DNA of 29,718 nt, from NCBI GenBank assembly GCA_023461435.1, contig JAEYLC010000004.1, forward strand, positions 1 through 29,718. The letters run 5' to 3'. The notes under the pieces are model-generated. The model did not search any database. It saw nothing but the letters and a program-made list of their open reading frames with translations, and was not told the DNA's origin. Within the stretch, counting starts at the first letter, position 1; the number at the start of each line of letters is the position of its first letter. Both the position numbers and the translations under genes were made by a program. Source of the DNA: Bacillota bacterium. GTDB taxonomy: Bacteria > Bacillota > Clostridia > Christensenellales > SZUA-584. This document shows positions 22,930 to 29,718 of this stretch, in pieces.

Positions 22930-23973
22930 TTAATAGTTGTTGTAATAATCGCCCTTGCGGTAGTCATAGACTGTGCCGTTGGCGTAGTAATCCACGTTGT
23001 CGAGCGCCATGCCGGTGCCGATGGCCACACACGAGATCGCGTCCTCGGCCACATAGCAGGGGATGCCCGTCTTTTCGCTGAGCAGCCTGTCAAGGCCGTA
23101 TAGCAGCGATCCGCCGCCCGTCATGCAGATGCCGTTCTCGGCGATATCCGAGGAAAGCTCGGGCGGAATGCGCTCCAGCACGCCGTGAAGCGTTTCCATC
23201 ATCGCATTGAGCGGTTCTTCGAGCGCTTCGATGGTCTCGTTGGAACTGATGGTGACCACCTTGGGCAGACCCGAAATCAGGTTTCGTCCCGCCACTTCCA
23301 TATAGATCTGCTCTTTGCGCGGGAAAGCGGAGCCGATGTTGATCTTGATTTCCTCAGCCGTGCGCTCGCCGATGAGCATATTGTGCTTTTTCTTCATATA
23401 GCGGATGATCGCTTCATCGAATTTATCGCCCGCGACCTTCACTGAATCGCTCAGAACGATGCCGCCGAGCGAAATAACCGCGATGTCCGTCGTGCCGCCG
23501 CCGATGTCGATGACCATATTTCCAAATGGCGCCGCAATGTCGATGCCCGCGCCAATCGCCGCCGCCATCGGCTCTTCGATAAGCCCGGTATGGCGCGCGC
23601 CCGCCTCTTCGGTCGCTTCAATAACGCTGCGGCGTTCCACTTCGGTGACGCCGGATGGTACGCAGACGATCACACGAGGTTTGAAGAACAGCTTGCGCCC
23701 GATGACTTTGCGCAGGAAGTAACGAAGCATCCTTTCGGTATCATGGAAGTTGGAGATCACGCCGTTTCTGAGAGGCCTGACCGCAACGATGTTGCCGGGC
23801 GTTCTGCCGAGCATGATGCGCGCTTCTTCTCCGATCGCAATGATTTCGCCTGTGGTTCTGTTCACGGCGACCACCGAGGGTTCGCGAAGCACAATCCCTT
23901 TGCCCTTCACATAAACAAGCACGCTTGCCGTTCCAAGGTCGATTCCGATGTCGTTAAATTCAAACAAGGCCAT
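22930..23973 (-). CDS. mreB: Rod shape-determining actin homologue (MreB/Mbl type)
   Basis: MreB polymers on the inner membrane face guide side-wall peptidoglycan synthesis. The 347-residue protein shows the actin-fold motifs: phosphate 1 at IGIDLGTASVLVYVKGKGIV, phosphate 2 at VIDIGGGTTDIAVISLGG, the connect motifs and the adenosine motif CMTGGGSLLYGL. Length and sequence match MreB/Mbl/MreBH. There is no mreC or mreD beside it, which resembles the stand-alone mbl or mreBH genes of Bacillus, so it may be one of several copies. The C-terminal end has an unusual Tyr/Asn-rich tail (DYRKGDYYNNY). AAGGGG precedes the ATG at moderate distance. Confidence 0.95.
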   Translation of the reverse strand: MALFEFNDIGIDLGTASVLVYVKGKGIVLREPSVVAVNRTTGEIIAIGEEARIMLGRTPGNIVAVRPLRNGVISNFHDTERMLRYFLRKVIGRKLFFKPRVIVCVPSGVTEVERRSVIEATEEAGARHTGLIEEPMAAAIGAGIDIAAPFGNMVIDIGGGTTDIAVISLGGIVLSDSVKVAGDKFDEAIIRYMKKKHNMLIGERTAEEIKINIGSAFPRKEQIYMEVAGRNLISGLPKVVTISSNETIEALEEPLNAMMETLHGVLERIPPELSSDIAENGICMTGGGSLLYGLDRLLSEKTGIPCYVAEDAISCVAIGTGMALDNVDYYANGTVYDYRKGDYYNNY

Positions 23974-24035
23974 CTATTCATAAACCCCTTTTAAAAGTTA
24001 TTTGCCACCACATTGCATGTATACAGATAGATTAT

Positions 24036-24064
24036 ACTATAATACATGTTTCGACTTTTTTCAA
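24036..24064 (-). promoter_or_regulatory. Predicted mreB promoter
   Basis: On the minus strand, -35 TTGAAA (24059-24064) and -10 TATAGT (24036-24041) are spaced by 17 bp. No gene lies between 23974 and 24115. A weak GC hairpin with TTTTTT after it (around 24078-24110) could end the dus transcript. Confidence 0.6.
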
Positions 24065-24115
24065 CCTGCTTTATTCTTGAAAAAACCGCGCTGCAAATCA
24101 CTTAAGGCTGTGCGC

Positions 24116-25054
24116 TCAAAGCCCCGCGAGCAGTGAATGAAGATCGTTAAGCGTGGTTAAACGGACGGCGGCTTCCCGCAGCTTCGCGGCCCCGCCAAGA
24201 CCCTTGAAATACCAGGCGGCGTGCTTGCGAATCTGCTTCATCGCGATCCTCTCGCCTTTGGCCGCGCAGGCCAGCTGCGCCTGCTTTTTCAGCGCCGCTA
24301 TTTTTTCATCGATTGACGCCGGTTCCATCTCGGCGCCATACTCAAAAAGATGCTTGATTTCGCGAAACAAAAACGGATTGCCGAGCGCGCCGCGCGCCAC
24401 CATCACCGCGTCGCAGCCGGTGACATCCAACATGTGTGCGGCGTCATGCGCGCAGAATATATCGCCGTTGCCGGTGACAGGGATCAAAACGCTTTGCTTG
24501 ACCTTCGCGATGATGCTTAAATCCGCATGTCCGCTGTAAAACTGGCTGCGCGTGCGCCCGTGAACGGTCAGCGCGGCTGCGCCGGACTGCTCGGCCATAC
24601 GCGCAAAATCCACCGCGTTCACAGAGCTTTCGTCCCAGCCCTTGCGGAATTTCACGGTGACAGGTTTTTTTGATACGCTGACCGCCGCCTTAATGAGCCT
24701 TGAGGCGAGCGCCGGGTCCTTCATCAAAGCACAGCCCTCGCCGTTGGATGTGATTTTGGGCGCGGGGCAACCCATGTTGATATCGAAAAGCGCGATGCGA
24801 TCGAAATAGCGCGCCTGAAGTGACTCAATGCTGGCTTTCAGCGCGTCCTCATCGCTTGCAAACAGCTGAACGCCGATGGTCTTCTCGTTTTCCGCGAAGC
24901 AGAGCAGTGAGGCCGTCTTGGCATTTCCGTATTTTAAACCCTTGGCGCTCACCATTTCCGTGTAAGTCAGATCCGCGCCCTGTTCAATCGCGATATGGCG
25001 GAACGCCGCATCGGTGACGCCGGCCATGGGCGCGAGATATACCTTGTCCCACAT
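24116..25054 (-). CDS. dusB: tRNA-dihydrouridine synthase
   Basis: Dus enzymes use FMN and NADPH to reduce uridines in tRNA. The 312-residue protein has the TIM-barrel motifs of the family: LAPMAGVTDAAFR at the start, EMVSAKGL, the catalytic Cys in NMGCPAPK, FRKGWDESS, TVHGRTRSQFYSG, TGNGDIF and MVARGALGNPFLF. These fit the bacterial DusB type of Firmicutes best; the symbol is by similarity. Its ATG overlaps by one base the stop of the small membrane protein upstream (TGATG), so the two are translationally coupled. Confidence 0.94.
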   Translation of the reverse strand: MWDKVYLAPMAGVTDAAFRHIAIEQGADLTYTEMVSAKGLKYGNAKTASLLCFAENEKTIGVQLFASDEDALKASIESLQARYFDRIALFDINMGCPAPKITSNGEGCALMKDPALASRLIKAAVSVSKKPVTVKFRKGWDESSVNAVDFARMAEQSGAAALTVHGRTRSQFYSGHADLSIIAKVKQSVLIPVTGNGDIFCAHDAAHMLDVTGCDAVMVARGALGNPFLFREIKHLFEYGAEMEPASIDEKIAALKKQAQLACAAKGERIAMKQIRKHAAWYFKGLGGAAKLREAAVRLTTLNDLHSLLAGL

Positions 25055-25662
25055 CAGTCTTCGATAATCTCCTCCGGGTTTTCAGGCGAAGGTGAAGGCG
25101 AAGGCTCCGGCGTTGCCGATACGCTCGGCGCCGGTGTCGGCGAGGGCTGCGGCAGCATCTCAACGAGCTCCATCGAGACGATACGCCAGTTGTCCTCGTA
25201 TCGCGTCACAGTCACATCATAAATGCCGTTGTCCCAGAGGGGCGCCGCGGCCTGTGTGGACTGGTCTTCTTCGGTGGCATACAGCTCGGCCTGGATATCC
25301 GTGACCTTTTCAGTGACGCGTATGGTCACAGTGCTCTGCCAGGGCAACACGAGAGAAAAGCCCACATCGGATTTATAATCGTATTCGGATACATCATAAG
25401 GCTGATAAGCCGTTGATTTGAGCAAGGTGTCCTGCTCAAGAAAGCTCTTGGCAAAAACCTTGGAAAGAAGAGAGGGGTCGTCGCCCTTTATCACCACGTC
25501 GGCGCGCACCTGAAGGCCGTCTTTCACGAGCGTTTGGATGTTCATGTAATCCATGGCCGCAAAAAACGCAAGCGCAACAAGGCCCACGATAAGGCCGCAG
25601 ATGAGCAATCTCGTTAAGAAGAACCATAAAAACCGAAGCACGACACGAACCGATGGCGACAA
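25054..25662 (-). CDS. Membrane-anchored protein with a Pro/Ser-rich C-terminal tail, function unknown
   Basis: I do not recognise a family. The 202-residue product has one membrane helix near the start (about 12-38), an outer domain of about 130 residues rich in beta-type sequence (EKVTDIQAELYATEED, YDVTVTRYEDNWRIV) and a low-complexity tail of Pro, Ser and Glu. The 'GIYDVTVTRYEDNWRIVSME' block resembles domains that measure or bind ligand at the surface, but this is only an impression. A TTG at 25662 is preferred because AAGGAG lies eight bases before it; a GTG at 25671 would touch the RBS. It is coupled to dusB. A promoter candidate is at 25687-25715. Confidence 0.75.
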   Translation of the reverse strand: MSPSVRVVLRFLWFFLTRLLICGLIVGLVALAFFAAMDYMNIQTLVKDGLQVRADVVIKGDDPSLLSKVFAKSFLEQDTLLKSTAYQPYDVSEYDYKSDVGFSLVLPWQSTVTIRVTEKVTDIQAELYATEEDQSTQAAAPLWDNGIYDVTVTRYEDNWRIVSMELVEMLPQPSPTPAPSVSATPEPSPSPSPENPEEIIED

Positions 25663-25686
25663 ATGTATCACTCCTTTTCCTGGTTC

Positions 25687-25715
25687 ATCATATCATAGTT
25701 GCGTTTTATCCACAA
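25687..25715 (-). promoter_or_regulatory. Predicted promoter for the membrane protein-dusB pair
   Basis: On the minus strand, -35 TTGTGG (25710-25715) and -10 TATGAT (25687-25692) are 17 bp apart. The -35 overlaps a single DnaA-box-like TTATCCACA (25706-25714, plus strand). Confidence 0.45.
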
Positions 25716-25741
25716 TATGTACTCACATATGGGAAAAGCAG

Positions 25742-26197
25742 CTAAAGCGATCTGACCATGACGAGACGGTTTTCGCCGTTACCGTATTCGTTTTCTCTGA
25801 TTTCTGCCGTCACAAAACCCAGCTTTTGCTGGTAGACCCGGACGGCGGCAAGGTTGGACGCATCGACCGTGAGCTCGACGGTCTGCATACCGTATGTTTT
25901 GAGCAGAGTGAGGCACTCGGATAAAAAATGTGTGCCAAAGCCTTTGCCGCGGCAGGAAGAGTCCACCGCAATGCCAAAGAGATACGCGTGAGCCGGCTCA
26001 CGCCAGTCACGCAAAAACTGTGCGCCGCCGACAATTTCGTTGTCAACTTTGAGCAAGGCGACAAGGCCGTGCCGGACAAACGGTACGATTTCCCATTCCG
26101 TGAGGCCGTGCGGGCCAAACGCATCCTTTTCTATCTGCACGAGCCGCGCAACAGCGGCCGCATCGTTGCGGTCCAAAACCTCGACGGCTATATTCAT
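25742..26197 (-). CDS. GNAT-family N-acetyltransferase, RimI-like
   Basis: GNAT enzymes move an acetyl group from acetyl-CoA to an amine. The 151-residue protein has the family order: an early IEKDAFGP segment, the beta-bulge before FGIAVDSSCRGKGFGTHFL, which is the CoA pyrophosphate loop (R/Q-x-x-G-x-G/A), and VELTVDASNLAAVRVYQQKLGF. The last block resembles RimI, which acetylates ribosomal protein S18, but the usual RimI C-terminal end is not clear, so the substrate is open. The ATG overlaps by four bases (ATGA) the stop of the racemase-like gene, so both come from one transcript. Confidence 0.88.
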   Translation of the reverse strand: MNIAVEVLDRNDAAAVARLVQIEKDAFGPHGLTEWEIVPFVRHGLVALLKVDNEIVGGAQFLRDWREPAHAYLFGIAVDSSCRGKGFGTHFLSECLTLLKTYGMQTVELTVDASNLAAVRVYQQKLGFVTAEIRENEYGNGENRLVMVRSL

Positions 26198-27270
26198 GTG
26201 TCCTCCTTGAAAATGTGGCTGATGTACGGTGACGTGGTGACCGACAGCAGCCCGGGATACAACAGATTGAAACGAACCCGGTCACCCAGAGCATATTCGA
26301 TGCTGCTGTCGGTGATATCGAGAATGATATAATCGCTGCTGCCGCCGAGTATCTTGATCCCGTCATCAACGGGAATCAAGCCGTCAAGCCGCACATCCTG
26401 TTTGCCGAGCGCGATCAGCGCACGGCTGCGAATGCCGCGGTTAATGAACTGCGGCATGTTGCCGAACGCATCGGCACCGATATTGCCAAGCGGAATGGAC
26501 GGCTTTCTTTTGATCTCCACGATATCCGCAACAAGCGAAAATGCATCCTGAAAAGTATTTTCGAGTACGCAGCGCCGCGAGCTGTTGCGTCCGAGCAATA
26601 TGCCCTCGCCGATGCGGACCTGGTTGATCTCCTTTGGCATCTCCCCGCGTTCGATGAGCGGCAGACAGTTGGTGCCACCCACCGAAACGATAAAATCACT
26701 GAGTCCGAATTTTTCGCGAATGCTGCGGGCAGTTTTTGAAAGCATGCCCATATTCTCTTTGGACGGCAGCACGCCGCCAAAGCAACCCACATTCGTGCCG
26801 ATACCGGAAAACCGGATATCTTTCAAACCGAGTATCTGCTCGAGCCAGTACATTGCTCTTGTGTACAGCACACCTTCGCGCAGGTCTCCCACATCAATCA
26901 TAAGCAAAATGCCATGCTGATAATGGGTTTTGACACATTCTGCGGTTAACGATTTAATCATCGCAAATTCCGAATTCAAGCTCATATCCGTGAGCTTTAC
27001 GATGTCGCCCACGCTGCTGATGCGCGGCAGGCGCAGCATCATAATCGGGGCGGTGATACCGGCGTTTCTGAGCTTTTTGATGTTTCGGATGCGCGCATCC
27101 GCAAGGCCCGCAGCGCCTCCGTCCAGCATGGCCTTGCCAACCTCCGGCATGCCGGATACGCCTTTGGTAACGCCCAGCACGTCAACACCCTTTTCACGGC
27201 AGAGGCGAACGATGGTTCTGGTATTGTGACGTATCTTGTTTAAATCGATCTTTAAGTGCGGTGACTCCAA
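26194..27270 (-). CDS. orr: PLP-dependent alanine/ornithine racemase-family protein
   Basis: The protein resembles the ornithine racemase of amino-acid-fermenting clostridia and related fold-III enzymes, which invert the alpha carbon using pyridoxal phosphate. The PLP lysine is Lys36 (GVTKGVSG); DVGDLREGVLY, GIGTNVGCFGGV, RIGEGILLGR, GNIGADAFGNMPQF, ALGKQDVRLDGL and ILGGSSDYIILDITDSS are typical of this group. The best start is TTG at 27270: AGGAGG lies five bases upstream and the product begins LESPHLKIDL, as the family does. The ATG at 27303 would add eleven residues and put the RBS inside the gene. 358 residues. It overlaps the GNAT gene. The gene symbol is by similarity and the true substrate could be another amino acid. 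Confidence 0.85.
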   Translation of the reverse strand: MESPHLKIDLNKIRHNTRTIVRLCREKGVDVLGVTKGVSGMPEVGKAMLDGGAAGLADARIRNIKKLRNAGITAPIMMLRLPRISSVGDIVKLTDMSLNSEFAMIKSLTAECVKTHYQHGILLMIDVGDLREGVLYTRAMYWLEQILGLKDIRFSGIGTNVGCFGGVLPSKENMGMLSKTARSIREKFGLSDFIVSVGGTNCLPLIERGEMPKEINQVRIGEGILLGRNSSRRCVLENTFQDAFSLVADIVEIKRKPSIPLGNIGADAFGNMPQFINRGIRSRALIALGKQDVRLDGLIPVDDGIKILGGSSDYIILDITDSSIEYALGDRVRFNLLYPGLLSVTTSPYISHIFKEDT

Positions 27271-27303
27271 GCAGGCCTCCTGTTTTTGCATACATTGTGT
27301 CAT

Positions 27304-27529
27304 ATTGCTTAAAATTATAATCCGAATGCGTGATTTTATACGGATGTGAAAGGAACATATCGAGCTGTTTACAAATTATAGCATTCAAAACAGACAGGCG
27401 TCAAATGACTTGAGGATGGCATACAGCGGCTTAGGGCTTAGATTTGCCGTTTATGTTTGATCACAGTATGGATGCTTATAAATTGGACGCATGAGGGACA
27501 TGATGCTGACTGATGCGGCAGAAATAAAA
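27304..27529. other. Gene-free stretch between orr and lysS
   Basis: The stretch is AT-rich and has no ORF of note. A possible minus-strand -10 box TATAAT lies at 27314-27319 with a poor -35. Nothing else is visible up to the lysS terminator. Confidence 0.5.
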
Positions 27530-27557
27530 CGTCCGGACGATGATTGTCGCCCGGACG
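27521..27557 (-). terminator. lysS terminator
   Basis: CGTCCGG (27530-27536) and CCGGACG (27551-27557) pair, with an inner CGA/TCG pair. On the minus strand TTTTATTTC follows. Confidence 0.85.
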
Positions 27558-27600
27558 CCTTGAAAAAAATAATATATAAGAGCAAAATGCTCAGTATGCT

Positions 27601-29088
27601 CTATTCTCTTGGCTTCATGGTGGGGAATAGTATCACGTCGCGTATCGAATAGCTGTCGGTTAAGAGCATTACCATGCGGTCGATGCCGATACCCATGCCG
27701 CCCGTGGGCGCAAGGCCGTATTCCAGCGCGTTTAAATAATCCTCATCCATCATATGCGCCTCGGCGTCGCCTGCGGCCCGCTGCTGCGCCTGAGCCATAA
27801 AACGTGCGCGCTGGTCGTCCGGATCATTGAGCTCGGAGAACGCGTTGGCAAGCTCGCGGCCTGTGATGAACAGCTCGAAGCGCTCCGTGAGCCACGGCGC
27901 CTTCGGGTCTTTTTTCGCGAGCGGCGAGGCTTCGACGGGATAACCGTATATGAATGTGGGCTCGATCAGCCTGTCCTCCACAAACGCGTCAAACGCCGCA
28001 TACAAAAGCTCGCCGCGCGACTGCGGCTTTTCGATATTGAGCCCAAGGCCCTTTGCGATCTCACGCGCCTGCTCGTCCGTGCAGTCAGAAAAGTCCGCTC
28101 CGGTGTATTGCTTGACGGCGTCAAGCATCGAAAGCCTGCGCCACGGCGGCGTCAGATCGACGGCCGTGCCTTGATATTCTATTTTTCCTGAACCGAAGAG
28201 CTTTTGCGCACACGCGAAAAACAGATTTTCACACAGCTCCATCATATCATCGACATTGGCATAAGCCTGATAAAGCTCGACGGTGGTAAATTCGGGGTTG
28301 TGCTTGATCGACATGCCCTCATTGCGGAAAATACGGCCGATTTCATAAACCTTTTCGAATCCGCCCACGATGAGCCGCTTCAAATGCAGTTCGGTCGCGA
28401 TGCGCAGATACATATCGATATCGAGCGTATTATGATGCGTGATAAACGGACGCGCGACAGCGCCGCCCGCTTCTCCCATCAGAATCGGCGTCTCCACTTC
28501 AATATAGCCAACGTTATCAAGACATTCACGAATGGTTTTGATGATCAATGACCGGGCAAGAAAAGCCTGCTTGACTTCGGGATTGACGATCAGATCCACA
28601 TAGCGCTGACGGTAGCGAAGATCGGTATCCTTAAGGCCGTGAAACTTTTCGGGCAGCGGCAGCAGAGACTTTGAGAGCAGCTCAACGGTGGCTGCTTTGA
28701 CGGAAATCTCGCCCGCGTTGGTTTTAAAAACCTCTCCGGTGACGCCGACGATATCGCCGATGTCGAGCTTTTTGAAAGCCGCATACGGCTCTTCACCGAG
28801 CACATCGCGGCGGACGTACAGCTGAATCCGGCCGCCCATGTCCTGCAGGTGAGCGAAACTCGCTTTACCCATGATCCGCTTGGACATCAAACGGCCCGCG
28901 ATGCGCACCGTTTGCCCTTCGAGGCTGTCAAAACCATTGAGGATCTCGACGGATGAATGCGATTTATCAAAACGCGTAATCAAAAAAGGATCCTGACCTG
29001 CGCTTCGAAGCTCTTCGAGCTTTTCCCTTCTGACGCGGAGAACCTCACTGAGTGTCTCCATTGACTGCTGACTATTGTTTTCCTCCAT
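27601..29088 (-). CDS. lysS: Lysyl-tRNA synthetase, class II
   Basis: LysS charges tRNA-Lys. The 495-residue chain has an N-terminal OB-fold that binds the anticodon (about 50-150, with RIAGRLMSKRIMGKASFAHL) and a class II catalytic core: motif 1 in RYRQRYVDLIVNPEVKQAF, motif 2 in RNEGMSIKHNPEFTTVELYQ, and motif 3 in GIGIDRMVMLLTDSYSIRDV. The length is normal. The ATG at 29088 has AGGAG only about three bases upstream; a later ATG 10 codons on has a GGAGG farther away, so the start is likely but not certain. It follows greA with 11 bases between and probably shares its promoter, as in other Firmicutes. Confidence 0.97.
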   Translation of the reverse strand: MEENNSQQSMETLSEVLRVRREKLEELRSAGQDPFLITRFDKSHSSVEILNGFDSLEGQTVRIAGRLMSKRIMGKASFAHLQDMGGRIQLYVRRDVLGEEPYAAFKKLDIGDIVGVTGEVFKTNAGEISVKAATVELLSKSLLPLPEKFHGLKDTDLRYRQRYVDLIVNPEVKQAFLARSLIIKTIRECLDNVGYIEVETPILMGEAGGAVARPFITHHNTLDIDMYLRIATELHLKRLIVGGFEKVYEIGRIFRNEGMSIKHNPEFTTVELYQAYANVDDMMELCENLFFACAQKLFGSGKIEYQGTAVDLTPPWRRLSMLDAVKQYTGADFSDCTDEQAREIAKGLGLNIEKPQSRGELLYAAFDAFVEDRLIEPTFIYGYPVEASPLAKKDPKAPWLTERFELFITGRELANAFSELNDPDDQRARFMAQAQQRAAGDAEAHMMDEDYLNALEYGLAPTGGMGIGIDRMVMLLTDSYSIRDVILFPTMKPRE

Positions 29089-29099
29089 TGCTCCTGCCC

Positions 29100-29576
29100 T
29101 TATCTGAAAATATCGACGACTTTAAATGTGGCGGTGCCGCCCGGTGTGGCCACCTCGGCAAGATCGCCCACTTTTTTGCCGATCAGCGCGGCGCCGACCG
29201 GCGATTCGTTGGAAATGCGTTTTTTATCGGCATCGGCCTCGGCTGATCCCACGATCGAATACACTTCTTCTTCGTTGAATTCCATATCAAGAATGCGCAC
29301 GGTGGTGCCGATGCCCACGGTAGTTAAATCGATCTCATTGTCTTCCACAACGATGGCGTTGCGAAGCAGCTTTTCGAGCTGTGCAATCTCCGTCTCGACG
29401 CGGGCCTGCTCATTTTTGGCTTCATCATATTCCGCGTTTTCCGAAAGATCGCCAAAAGCACGGGCCTCCTTGATTTGCTCTGAAATCTGGCCTCTTTTTA
29501 CGGTCTTTAAGAAATCCAGCTTCTCCTGCTTTTCCCTAAGTCCGTCTTTTGTCAGTATCACTTGTTCGTTTGTCAT
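29100..29576 (-). CDS. greA: Transcription elongation factor GreA
   Basis: GreA enters the secondary channel of RNA polymerase and stimulates cleavage of back-tracked RNA. The 158-residue protein has an N-terminal coiled coil (about 1-75) with the acidic tip GDLSENAEYDEAK, and the C-terminal FKBP-like domain ending in SPVGAALIGKKVGDLAEV and FKVVDIFR. The length and the two-domain form are those of GreA. GGGAGGAAG precedes the ATG. It leads an operon with lysS. Confidence 0.97.
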   Translation of the reverse strand: MTNEQVILTKDGLREKQEKLDFLKTVKRGQISEQIKEARAFGDLSENAEYDEAKNEQARVETEIAQLEKLLRNAIVVEDNEIDLTTVGIGTTVRILDMEFNEEEVYSIVGSAEADADKKRISNESPVGAALIGKKVGDLAEVATPGGTATFKVVDIFR

Positions 29577-29631
29577 GGCTTCCTCCCGGTGGATTATCTT
29601 TTGTTTAGATAATATGTGCTTTTAAAACGGT

Positions 29632-29640
29632 ATTATACCA
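29632..29640 (-). promoter_or_regulatory. Extended -10 promoter for greA-lysS
   Basis: On the minus strand TGGTATAAT combines a consensus -10 (29632-29637) with the TGN extension (29638-29640). The -35 region is poor. Confidence 0.6.
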
Positions 29641-29690
29641 GCATAAAATGATGGTAAGTCATGCAAATCGCCCATTTTTATAATATGGTG

Positions 29691-29718
29691 ATTATAGGAC
29701 AAGGCAAAAGTGTTGTCA
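29691..29718 (-). promoter_or_regulatory. Second greA-lysS promoter, cut by the right edge
   Basis: -10 TATAAT (29691-29696) lies 17 bp from TGACA at the window edge (29714-29718), so a full TTGACA would need a T just outside. It would be the stronger, distal promoter. Confidence 0.55.

Overview
The window looks like a piece of a Gram-positive Firmicutes chromosome, probably from an uncultured Clostridia lineage with moderately high GC. The reasons are a long-form HPF, a Bacillus-type SRP RNA 3' end, RemB (DUF370) directly before gyrB-gyrA, one-chain PurL, several LytR-CpsA-Psr (LCP) enzymes, a BlaI/BlaR1-type regulator pair, and many TTG/GTG starts behind AAGGAG-type ribosome binding sites. 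The organism call is inference. Nearly everything is housekeeping; no phage, CRISPR array, tRNA or full insertion sequence was seen.

Region by region. Positions 1-119 hold the 3' part of the SRP RNA, followed by hpf (328-861, +). Positions 923-5550 (minus) carry a signalling module: a BlaI-type repressor, a BlaR1/M56-type membrane metallopeptidase whose outer half is not a penicillin-binding sensor, and a separate lipoprotein that resembles that outer half. Two matching promoter/operator units, one before the repressor and one before the lipoprotein, link all three genes in one likely regulon. This is the most unusual system in the window. A small repeat and a terminator separate it from purL (5938-9633, minus). 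remB, gyrB and gyrA follow on the plus strand (9860-14502). Then comes a 320-base stretch with a promoter and strong RNA hairpins, leading into a membrane-anchored solute-binding protein, nadE, and a glycerol-1-phosphate dehydrogenase-like gene (to 19027).

From 19028 to 19236 a palindromic repeat sits between two near-identical terminator hairpins. On the minus strand there follow three tandem LCP paralogues (19237-22873) and an mreB homologue (22930-23973), a cell-wall and cell-shape cluster. Next, also minus, come a dihydrouridine synthase with a small membrane protein (24116-25662), a GNAT acetyltransferase overlapping an ornithine/alanine-racemase-like gene (25742-27270), and a greA-lysS pair (27601-29576) with two promoter candidates near the right edge.

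Working together: hpf (ribosome dormancy), SRP RNA, lysS, greA, dus and gyrAB serve the core information machinery; nadE and the NAD(P)H-using dehydrogenase probably share a transcript; mreB and the LCP genes act in envelope synthesis; the BlaI/BlaR-like module probably senses an unknown signal at the cell surface and derepresses itself plus its lipoprotein.
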